The translations under genes were made by a program, and so were the position numbers. A stretch of DNA of 64,000 nucleotides from Rhododendron vialii (lineage: Eukaryota; Streptophyta; Magnoliopsida; Ericales; Ericaceae): the NCBI RefSeq assembly GCF_030253575.1, contig NC_080559.1, positions 28,484,501-28,548,500 on the forward strand, in the 5' to 3' direction. Within the stretch, counting starts at the first letter, position 1, and each line of letters starts with the position of its first letter. Of the stretch, positions 25,601 to 34,675 are shown piece after piece. Under the pieces are notes generated by a model. That model was given only the letters and a program-made list of their open reading frames with translations. It made no database searches and was not told the origin of the DNA.

Positions 25601-28600
25601 GATGCAAGCTTCACATGAATTTGTTAGTGTGGATTCTGCAGAAAACTAGCAATTCATTTTATAACAACATTTTCAGATGATGTTGCTGCATTTTCTTACC
25701 CGGGTACTTTGTAGTGACTTGTTTGTTTGTAAATTCTCACTTATGAGACTTAGTGAACAATAAATTTTTAATTTTGTAGAATGAATAGAAATTAGATATC
25801 TGGGCGAGCTTTACTCTCACACAAAAAAGAAAAGAGGGAGGGGGTGGCTGGAAGGGAACTTGTCTCCATTTTCTCTTGCTTCATATATTTATTTCTTCCT
25901 CATTTTCATCTACATCTACAAACCTATATGCGCCACTGCCAGCATGTTTTTTGTCCAAGGGATTGAAGATGCGAAACCCTTAACCCAACACTTATTCTAC
26001 TCTCCTAGCACCTCAAAACATGAGGAGACTGGCATTTGATAGTGGTTTTCATATATCAGGTTGTGTCCAGTGCACAACGGCCACATCACTGGAACTCGTT
26101 CCACAACAATAGTACGCTTGTGGAGGATAGTACTTAATATAACACTAGGTCACACCCTCCTTCGTTCCAAATACTTTTCCAGATTGCATGGAATCTACAA
26201 GATTTGCAGATCACCTCGTATTATTCCGAACAGATATATTTGCCAAAATCAGTCAGTTTAACCATAAGAACTCCCCCACAAGATCCAACATTAGCCATAA
26301 GAACCCTCCTCCATTTTTTGTGGCCAGAAAAATGGACTGGTCGAAAACCTATAACATCCAAACTCTTCCCAAGGATCTGACTCATTGCAACAAGAGGATA
26401 ATTGTTGGATCAAAAAAAAAACAAGAGGGTAATTGTCACCAACAAACTTTCTTAACAAGGATCGTATTATCCCAACTGGATCCTAAACCAAATGAACAGA
26501 CGCACCTCCACAGCAGCTATCAACGCACGTGTCAAGCCTGTTCCTGTTTCCATTGAGCCTAAGCGCGAGTCTCCAATTTTACATGAAATTAACTGTGCTC
26601 CAGGTGCCACTCCATTCAGCAGAGGTTCCTATATTCCATAATACCAGTATTATTTGTCCGTGTGCAAATAGGTAACACAGTTTGATTTCTGTCAAGTGTT
26701 GTAGCACATTACCTTCGGGTGGAAAGCACTAGCAATACCAGCGACGTGAGTGCCATGTGGTGAGCTATCTGTTACAATACTTAAAATACTCCCTTCATCG
26801 TAAACATTAGCAACGAACGAGCAAGCATCAAGACTGCTGAAAACACCAAATTTTCGTTCAATCCTGAAAGGTACGTTCCACAAAGTTAGTCAAACAGTTT
26901 TTACATATCTGAGACATTACGATGTGTTGTTACCACCAGCTCAATAACAGGTACAAAGAAACAGGCCACACATAGACAAGTTTAGAGCATTGATCATGGA
27001 AAGAAATATGTTCATTCAAGGCAATTCAATATGCACGTGTGAGTCGTGAACAAAACAAAATGCAAAGGGAACTAATTACGAACAAATTAAATATGCTGCC
27101 ATGTAAAGGAGAGAGCTTTTTAAGTGACCAACTTAAGCGCACCCCTGGATTCATTGGATAAATGTTTCTCTGGCATGGCATGTTTAGTACTTTAGTCCAT
27201 CTGCAGCACTTATGAACAGCAAGTTTCTAGTCCAACTACTTGTCCTCCAAAACAGGACACATGAGACAGATATAATCACGAATTTCTATAAATGCTTCTT
27301 ATAAAATGCAGCATAATCCAAGGTAGTACTTGCTAGCCAATACCTGAAAATTATGTACATGAACAGGAGGTGGGATGGCAGCTAACAAATTAGTCCAAAA
27401 ATCCACGATAGCTCCCACAAGTAAGGTGACTACAGCTAGATGGGAAAAAGCCTTATGGTGCGATGTATATGCTGAGTGCTAGCCAACAACTAAACTATAC
27501 TACCAAAGATGGCAAATCTACTATGCCAGAGAGCATACCTGGAGGGTGCAGAAGCGGGAGAGCAGAATGGCTGATTTTAAGAAGTCATGTGGTGTGCAGT
27601 AATACACACCAAAAGATGGAATTCATGACGAGGGCTTTAAATTTTAATGTGGCGCCCTTGTTTGAATTAGGTCTCTGGGGACAAATAATGCATCCACATG
27701 ACCACTCTTCCATTGTGAAAGGACCTCAACATTAGAGGATTTCAATGGTTTCCCAAAGGATGAAAGATATCAAGTGGCCATTCCTCAAAAGAAGATGAAC
27801 CTCCAATGGAACTGGTGAGGGACTGAGATCAAGTTTTATATACACGTATAAAGCAACAAACAAGAGTAAACCAAAAACCCTATGAGTTTTTTGGGCCAAC
27901 CAATGAGTTCAATTGGGTTCGCTTGTCCTGCTTATAGACCCAAGATCACCCACCAAACTTCCAATGTGAAACAAGGTGCTATAGGTACTTTTTGTGTCAT
28001 ATAGTTAGGTGCCTATGAAAAGGATATAACTGCACAAATTAAAGTGACTAATAAGAATGGTAAAATTAACAGATTTATTATCATGCAAAATTGCCGGAAC
28101 AGATATACAGGAATCCTTTCCTGGAATACCCAGTACTCATTTTATTTCATGAATTAGGTCTAGGCCATTAAAATAGCTTCAAATATTTATTAACTACTAT
28201 CGCAATTGGAGTCAAATAGTATAGACGAAGCCTCGGGAGATTTCTGTTAGTTTTAGCTTAGTACAATAGACAAACATGACAACATATTACAAAAGATAAG
28301 ATGAAACAGAAATAGCAGTCCTTTTAGAAAATATATATCCGCATATCAAAGAAAAAGTATTCCAGCCCTTTTCAACAGCATGTCAATAACTAGTTTACTA
28401 TTCTTAAACACTAAAAAATCTGATACAGCATCTTTATTTTTATTTTTTTGCATCTACAAACTTAGCAATCATCTTTGCCAATTTGAATACATAGTTGCTT
28501 ATAACCCTGCTAGGTATATAACTATTCAAATACTATATATAGCATTGCCTCTACCATAGCGTACAAACCTGTAATTAGTAAGGGGTACAAAGTTAGCAAG

Positions 28601-31600
28601 TTTTCCCTTGTCTTGATCATCCTCGAGACTTTGTGTGTCAAGAGCAACTCTCCATAGTTCTCCATCATGCCATACAACAGCATCTACAATAGGCCCCTTG
28701 TCATCGTAGCTCTGAAATATAAACAAGACAACTGCTAAGACATAAGAGGCAATAGAAATTCATAAAAAAGGAATAAAGCAATCCAACGCAATTAGGAGTC
28801 TGGGACTGACATCAGCTTGCTTTCTCAGAAAATCAACTCTGTTTTGGAGGTCTTCACGAACCCTTTTCAGATTAGCATCTTCTACTCTCACATGTTTCTG
28901 GAAACAGGCAATTCCCAACAAATCATGTACGGAATAAGATAACAGCTTAGGAACAAGAACATGCTTCAAAAAGACCAGGCCAGGTAGCAAAATCTCAGAT
29001 TATCACAGAATATCATCTGGTAAAAAAAAAGTTGATTATTTATGGAGCATGTGGAAACAATAAGTAGTGCATTTCAAATATGCTGAACTCAAACAAAGCC
29101 AATCAACATCTGTTGAACTTTTTTCTGGAAACTCCGCAGAAAACCAAACGAAAGCATGAAGTCAAAAAGCAAAATGGACCTGAAACAATATGGATAAGAC
29201 ATCACAAAACACAATTGGCTGCAAATAAAGCCTATATATAATAATCTGACGGTATTCTTCCTTAACATATAGCACTCTTTACTTGGGTTGCTGAATAATT
29301 AGTAAAATATGTATACGAAAGTCACTACAAAATGAGGTTTTTAGGCATTCCATATCAATAGACTTGTGGCTGATCATAATAAAATTCCAACTTGTATACG
29401 AAAGTCATGACAAAATGAGGTTTTTAGGTATTCTATATCAATAGATTTGTGGCTGATCATAATAAAATTCCAACCTTGTCAAATTCATCAAGCAGCTTTA
29501 CAGCTTCAGCTATTGCTGCCTGGTGTTTCTCATCCCACTTTTTCTTTCTTTCTTTCTGTCCAGGGAAAGTAAGCAAACAAAAAATGAAAAACGTCATCTG
29601 CAAAATTCTCATGTGGTATCAGTCCAAGAATACAGTCCAAAATATCTACTCAATGATGGAACATACCAATTACCTTCAAACGAGAAGTCAACGTGTCAGT
29701 AAAAAGCTCGTACACCAACTTACACCCCACATGCCATTTCCCAGAAGGGTTTTTCCATGATGAATTCACAATTAGAGATGCCCCTATATTTCAAACGCAT
29801 AAAGCTTGCATTACCAACAATTGGCAGAATAAGGTACTTAAGTGGTTCTTAAACCACAAATGAGGAACCCAAGAAAAGACATTCAAAAGCAGTCAAATTT
29901 TAAGCTGGGGATGGATACAATTATAGTGACATTGTTTTCCGATAAGTCAAGTTTACAGTATATCTACTATTTGTATTGCAATTGTACATTTTTCAAGCAA
30001 AGTGAGAATAAACGGGAAGAATTATACATCCCACAATATCTCTAGGTAACTTACCTGAAGCTCCACGGATAGAACCGTCTGCATCAGCCATCACCACATT
30101 TGAAGTATCAATATCTCCACTCCCAGTGCTTAAAAAATAAAAAATATTCACTTACTAGAGCTGTTTCAAACAGAAAACATGTTATATAATTGCCTATTGG
30201 AACTATCCAAGAAGGTACCAATCAAGCACATCTAGGATTTTGGGCTTTCCATCGGAGGTTTCTCGCAATCCAGTAGCAGCAGGGTCCACACCAGAATCTG
30301 GAATAGGTGATTTTATCTCATCAATTTGGAAAAGTACGTAAATAAAAGTGCAGGGGCCAACCAGTTTATGAACTTGATTTCAAAGTTTTTTGCATTAGAG
30401 ATGTGAATATAGAAGCTCATCCAACTCATATGCACTAGTGGAATAGAAAACAAATCAGAACAATTGAAGGCACTGATGAGCTTTGGGGTCAAAATCAAAA
30501 GAGAAACAGAACAGACATCCAAATAACCGCCCACACACGACACCACATATATCAACCATTCGGGAATATACCAGGTCACGCTTCGATTACTACATTCCGA
30601 AAGCATCAACATCCCAGTATAATGCAAGTCAAAATGAAGAGAAAAACCAACGAAGTTTAAACCAACAAGAATCAAGAACATCTATCTACACTGTGACTTG
30701 AACTGATAGGTAAGAAAAATAATCTTCGGTGCATTCCATCAAGTCTTTGTTTACACGACAGTTCAGCACTTACTGCAATCATCACATATCCTGAAGTCTC
30801 AAAGATCAGTAGAACACAACCATAACCGACTCTTGCGAAAATAAATGAATTTCTCAGTTTCTCATAGTTTTTTTCACACAAATCAATCTCGAAGAAGTGA
30901 ACTATTTTAACTGCTTGGTCATATGTCAGATTGCTTATAAAAGAGTCTAACAAGTTTAAACCAACTGAAATATTTTCAATTAGCAGCAGCTGCAAATTAT
31001 TCAAGAACATTAGCTCGAATACTAGGTGAGCTGAAAGGGAGAGGAAATTAATCCTCCCCACATTTAACTGTATAAAGTCCTCAAAATTCTTGCCACACAA
31101 ATCAACAGCACGACAGCTTTCAGCTCCTACTCCAAGTATCACAAACACGTATGTCCCCTTTACCCGCTGTTCGGATGCCTATCGACCTTACTCGCATAAA
31201 TCCTACCCTCCGCTCCCACTCTCAATCCTCGTTTTACTCTCACGCTTTCAGTTCTTGCTCTCGCTATGTGACTTAGCTATCAACCAGATACGATAACTAT
31301 TATGTTTCCGTCAATGTTTTCCGGCATAGTTCGATCAACAAGCAAATAACTGTAATGGAACTATTTTACGCTCTTTTATTCTACGACCCAACAACGAAAG
31401 ACCGTACCGAATATAGCAATCACGACACCACGGCCATCGAACTCGGGGTGGGCTTCGAGGAACCGATCCGCCCCAATCTCTTTCTTCGGCATGAGAGAAG
31501 CTAAGAAGGTGGATTGGTTCAGCCTGCAATTGCGCAAAGCACCATTATCTTCAACAACGGATGACGAACTAGGCATTGCCCTCATCCAACTCTCGCGGAA

Positions 31601-31702
31601 TTTCCTATGCCCACGGTTTCTACTGATTCGCAGCAGTAGCCTTTTGGGGATAATGAGTAGGGGAGGAGAGAGAAACGGCGGAACTAATGATTGAATTGCC
31701 AT
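7615..31702 (-). CDS. TPP2: Tripeptidyl peptidase II (TPP2), complete, 34 exons
   Basis: Giant cytosolic subtilase (S8A) that removes tripeptides from N termini, acting downstream of the proteasome. Exons: 31702-31408, 30297-30219, 30128-30055, 29783-29674, 29555-29475, 28897-28811, 28711-28569, 26863-26713, 26628-26506, 25077-24994, 24899-24712, 24541-24367, 24280-24159, 24052-23973, 23864-23806, 22624-22470, 21476-21298, 20547-20435, 20367-20197, 19913-19785, 19660-19560, 19468-19351, 16181-16102, 15561-15489, 14220-14135, 14049-13998, 13921-13787, 13132-13061, 12295-12203, 11807-11712, 10785-10687, 10413-10321, 8828-8616, 7773-7615. The total is 4,068 nt, 1,355 aa, with consistent phases. 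The catalytic residues are all present: Asp99 (IFDSGVDP), His326 ([10 protein letters not shown]), Asn424 (SSAGNSGP) and Ser512 (NGTSMASPS), with spacing like the animal enzyme. The C terminus is RFPPSLPLF. About 42 residues precede MPSSSS and may be a leader used in only some transcripts. The acceptor of exon 32 is the least certain. The gene looks intact. Confidence 0.96.
13339..13358. repeat. Run of 20 consecutive G in a TPP2 intron
   Basis: An uninterrupted homopolymer G20 lies between exons 27 and 28 of TPP2. As the gene is on the minus strand, the transcript carries C20, which would serve as a long pyrimidine tract, while the non-template DNA could form a quadruplex. Runs this long are rare in AT-rich plant DNA and may be misjudged in length by sequencing. 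Confidence 0.9.
14726..14787 (-). mobile_element. Micro-retroposon end with 19-bp target duplication
   Basis: The 19-bp word TGATCCATAATATCATCAA occurs at 14726-14744 and 14769-14787. It encloses 24 bp that on the minus strand read CTTATCAAAAAAAAAA and more A. A perfect long duplication plus a poly(A) tail is the signature of target-primed retroposition; almost the entire element body is missing. It lies in the TPP2 intron between exons 24 and 25. Confidence 0.7.
15646..15756. repeat. Tandem duplication, two units of about 55 bp
   Basis: Units 15646-15701 and 15702-15756 are nearly identical, differing only in the first ten bases (TTAAAGGTTG and TTAAGGCTG). They lie in the TPP2 intron between exons 23 and 24. 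There is no coding content; this is a recent local duplication. Confidence 0.9.
16602..17488. mobile_element. Non-autonomous hAT-like element, 887 bp
   Basis: The ends are CAGTGTTCTAAAAG and its inverse CTTTTAGAACATTG (one mismatch in 14). They are flanked by a perfect 8-bp target duplication TACATGAT (16594-16601 and 17489-17496). TIRs starting CAGTG with 8-bp duplications are diagnostic of hAT transposons. The first 200 bp hold many diverged copies of CCGATTAATCGGC/CGGCGATTA, and further copies lie near the right end at 17405-17425; such subterminal repeats commonly bind transposase. There is no transposase frame. It sits in the longest TPP2 intron (exon 22 to 23), whose flanking exons splice in frame. 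Confidence 0.9.
17497..19350. other. Remainder of long TPP2 intron, repeat-like
   Basis: This is noncoding intron sequence with A-rich tracts at 17695-17730. Near 19102 the minus strand reads TGTTAGGATATACACC, which looks like the start of a Ty1-copia type LTR, but I could not find the matching end or a target duplication, so no element is called. Confidence 0.3.
21551..21713. mobile_element. Foldback MITE in a TPP2 intron
   Basis: The left end GGGGAGTGATTTTTGCAATC continues CCCAAATGGTTAAC and is matched in inverse by the right end (GTTAACAATTTGGGGAGTGC and onward). Inner copies of CACTCCCC/GGGGAGTG add further self-pairing. The element is about 163 bp and noncoding. It lies in the intron between exons 16 and 17 of TPP2. 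The target duplication is unclear. Confidence 0.75.
26390..26436 (+). mobile_element. Micro-insertion with poly(A) and 16-bp duplication
   Basis: ACAAGAGGATAATTGT (26390-26405) recurs with one mismatch at 26421-26436, enclosing only TGGATC plus nine A. It is the same architecture as 14726-14787 and 62496-62539. It lies in the TPP2 intron after exon 9. Confidence 0.65.
29311..29477. repeat. Tandem duplication reaching the exon 5 donor of TPP2
   Basis: Units 29311-29393 and 29394-29477 are about 83 bp each, with a handful of differences. The second unit ends in CCAACCTTG, which on the minus strand is the used splice donor CAAG|GTTGG of exon 5. The first unit carries CCAACTTG at the equivalent place, lacking one base, so it forms only a weak decoy donor. 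Confidence 0.85.
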
Positions 31703-31712
31703 ACACGAGCTC

Positions 31713-31724
31713 CTTTTTTTATAC
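31713..31724 (-). promoter_or_regulatory. Possible TATA box of TPP2
   Basis: On the minus strand the sequence reads TATAAAAAAAGG, ending about 10 bases upstream of the first ATG (31702). A start site 25-35 bp downstream of it would fall after that ATG, leaving the inner ATGs at 31585 and 31576 as translation starts. It may also be a chance A/T run. Confidence 0.35.
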
Positions 31725-31953
31725 TAATGGACTCGTTGCCATTTTGAGTTCGGGTTAGGGGCGTTTAGGTCATTTGGCGGTGGTTTAAGCAGAGTGGGAT
31801 AAGCGACGCCGCCACCTGCTGCTAGTTTTTGGAGCTCGTAGCAGTGGGATTGGGTGGCTTGCTTTGGGGTTGGGTAGCGTTTTTTTTGTTTTCAGGTCAA
31901 ATGCCCAAAATGCCCTCGGGAGAATACGGAAATTTCCGCCCCTGGAGGGGTAT

Positions 31954-32339
31954 CAAATACTGGGAGGCGGGGGGCTGCTGTCCCGGGTTTCCGGACCCAC
32001 TCCGGTCTCGCTCCGATAATCTGAAACGTTCACTTTGTAGAGCTTGTCAAGTAGAATAACCATGCAAAAAATCAGCTTAATTGAATATCATTAAGTGTCT
32101 GATCAGAGCTCATATAACTCTCAGTCCATGGGTTACAGTGGATTTGATCCAGTGTTTCGGATCCATTCTTTTTAAGATAAAAAGATTCCGATCAGGTACT
32201 TAATGATAATTAATTAAGCTGATTTTTTGCATAGTTATTCTACTCGACGAGCTCTACAAAGTGAACGTTTCAGATCATCGGAGCGAGACCGGAGTGGGCT
32301 CGAAAACCCAGGACAGCAGCCCCCGCCTCCCAAATACTG
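31954..32339. mobile_element. Mutator-like MITE, 368 bp, 9-bp target duplication
   Basis: The element (31963-32330) is a long foldback. About 150 bp at the left, starting GGAGGCGGGGGGCTGCTGTC, are repeated in inverse at the right with roughly 90% identity, leaving a centre of about 65 bp. CAAATACTG stands on both sides (31954-31962 and 32331-32339). A 9-bp duplication with long TIRs is the hallmark of Mutator-like elements. It lies 261 bp upstream of the TPP2 start, in the shared spacer with CPSF100. Confidence 0.9.
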
Positions 32340-32563
32340 TACTAGGAATGTTGCACGAATTTGGTTTTGGTCTGTTGCTGGTCCAGCAGTACTCGCCCCG
32401 AAACTGGAAGCTCACTTATATCTTGTGTGCTCGAGGATCGTTTGTTCTTTGTTCGTAGTGTGAGTTTACGCTATATTTTTTTGTTTTTACTGTTTTTTTT
32501 CTAACAGCTTACTTTTCATAATTAGTTCCATAATGAGACAATAATGTTATGGTTGGTTTGACC

Positions 32564-33550
32564 TAGGGGTAGCAAGCGGGCAGGTTTGGGTCAAATTGGA
32601 TAAGTTGTTAGTGGGTTGGGTCTTTAATGGGTCATTGACCCATTTAGACCCATTAACTATGAGTCTAATTACCCATACCCAACCCGACCCATTTGTTTTA
32701 AAGCAAACCCGATCTGCCCATTAACCCAATTACATATATACTAAAAATTATGATCAAAAAATTAGAAAAGTAAAAAAAAATTATGATCGAAACTCACAAA
32801 TTTTTTCAAAAAAACGAGAATAAGTAATTTTTTTTGTCTTATTGATTTTTTTTTTCTTTTTATTCAAAAAATTATAAGTTTCGATCAAATTTTTTTACTT
32901 TTCCGATTCTTCTCATCAAAACAAATTAATATGTCATAAAAATATGACACAAAACAAAAAAAATGCAAAAAAAAATTGAATAAGGACAAAAAAATAAGTC
33001 AATTTTTTAATCCAAACCCTTTGCGGGACTACCATGAGAGAAATTTATTCATGGCGAAGCACAATTTCACAGGTCCATTCGCGCAATTAATGGATGAGAT
33101 GTGTTTTCAATTTTGACTGGTCAAAATAATTATTATCGGTTACAATTGATTTTTAATTCGGACCATTCAAAATATTTTTTGAAAAGAAAGAGAAGGCCAT
33201 GCTCCTGGAGATTGGGGGAGAGAGAGAGAGAGCGCTCCTGGAGATTGGGGGTGGGGGTGGGGCGAGAGAGAGAGAGAGAGAGAGAGCTCCTGGAGATTTG
33301 GGGGGGCGGGGAGAGAGAGAGGGGGCCGTACTCTTCCACTTCCCAATTGCAAAAGAGACCAATTAAGAGATGGAATTTGGGGTTAATTTCATTACCCATT
33401 GGGTCATTTAAGTTGACCCAATTGATGCCCAATTATGACCCAACTAATAATGGATTAGCTGGGTTTGAATCCATTCTTACCCAACTAATAAATGGGTTGG
33501 GTTGGGTCTATTTTTTAGTTGATGGGTCTGGGTTAATTTTGACACCCCTA
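32564..33550. mobile_element. Non-autonomous hAT-like element, 987 bp
   Basis: The left end TAGGGGTAGCAA and right end TTGACACCCCTA (inverse TAGGGGTGTCAA) are flanked by a perfect 8-bp duplication GTTTGACC (32556-32563 and 33551-33558). Both flanks inside are rich in GGGTTGGGTC/GACCCATT words in both orientations, typical subterminal repeats of this common plant group. There is no transposase frame. A GA-rich minisatellite lies inside. Confidence 0.88.
33201..33330. repeat. Minisatellite: three GCTCCTGGAGATTGGGGG units with (GA)n
   Basis: The core GCTCCTGGAGATT(T)GGGGG begins at 33201, 33234 and 33286, each followed by G-rich sequence and GA dinucleotides of varying length. It is internal to the hAT-like element. 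The long Ser/Leu/Pro open frames on both strands here are products of this repeat and are not genes. Confidence 0.85.
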
Positions 33551-34572
33551 GTTTGACCTAACTTAAATATTGAATTGTTTTTCTAACTTTGTTCAAAAAA
33601 TATTTAGTCTTGCATTAAATTCTTGAAGGATATAATTTAACTTGACGAGAAAAAGAAAATATTCAGAAAATCCGAACATAGTTTAAAAAATCCCTCTGTT
33701 TGAATTTATTTTTTTGTCTTTAATGAATTCTTAAATTTTTTATTCATAATTTTTTGCAATTTACACTCCTCGCAACGGGTCAAATCAATAATACACTAAA
33801 AATTAACTCAAAACTAACAAATAAAATAAAATAAATAAAGTCAAAAACTAGTTTTTTAAATTAGTGAGACAAACCACCATTTGGTTTGGTAGTCCTCAAA
33901 TTCGGACCCATAAATTAATCTCCCAACCCTTACTTTTTTTTTCACTCAAACTCAAAATTTGAGTAAAATTCCTCGAAAATTCACTCCACTCATCTACTCG
34001 AACCTATGCGAAATTGACTTTTATTCTAACTTTTACTCAAATTAAAGAAGATTCAAAACTTTTTGTTGAAATTTTGAAATGTTATTTCTCCTCTTTCAAA
34101 TTTATAACAATGTCATTAATAGAGCTTTTACTTAAATTGTGCTTACAATAGGATTTTCAGTGAAGTATTTCATACCAAATTAAGTTTTTACTCAATTTCT
34201 TTTTCAAATTTGTGTAAATGTCCGAGATGCTCAAGTTGGTTTTGATGGAGATTTTTTGGATAATGAGTATAAATAGATAGAATGAGAAATGAGAATATAA
34301 TGAAAAATAAAGTAGTAATTAAAAAAAAATCTTATTAAAACGATGCGCATAAGATGGTGTTGGGTTTTGAGACCCAAAACAAATACTCCTAAAGTTGATC
34401 AGGAGTAGTTCCGTGGGGAAAAAAATAAAAAAAAGATCAGGAATATTCTTGCTTAGCAAGAAACCCAAAACAAAAAAGAAGAAAACCTTTCGAAAATTTT
34501 TAAAAAACAAGGGCTTCCAGGACGGCGCCGTATTTAAAACCCTGCAACTGTCTAGCCTGGGCAATTGCTGTA
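33551..34572. other. AT-rich spacer upstream of CPSF100
   Basis: No gene is seen. There are poly(A)/poly(T) tracts and dispersed repeat fragments, with the CPSF100 core promoter expected in the last few hundred bases. I could not place a TATA box with confidence. Confidence 0.45.
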
Positions 34573-34592
34573 GAAACGCAGAAAGAAAATCT

Positions 34593-34628
<36 letters not shown>

Positions 34629-34639
34629 GCAGAAAGAAA

Positions 34640-34671
<32 letters not shown>
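34573..34671 (+). repeat. Duplicated (GA)n leader at the CPSF100 start codon
   Basis: Two copies of GAAACGCAGAAAGAAAATC followed by 26-30 bp of GA repeat (units at 34573 and 34624, period 51) end directly at the ATG. GA repeats in plant 5' leaders bind BPC/GAGA-type factors and vary in length; the position suggests it is in the 5'UTR. Confidence 0.75.

Positions 34672-34675
<4 letters not shown>

Noticed and set aside
33101..33556. Long open frames on both strands around the GA repeats
   Set aside because: They are Ser/Leu/Arg/Glu runs produced by dinucleotide repeats inside a hAT-like element, without domains or splice context.
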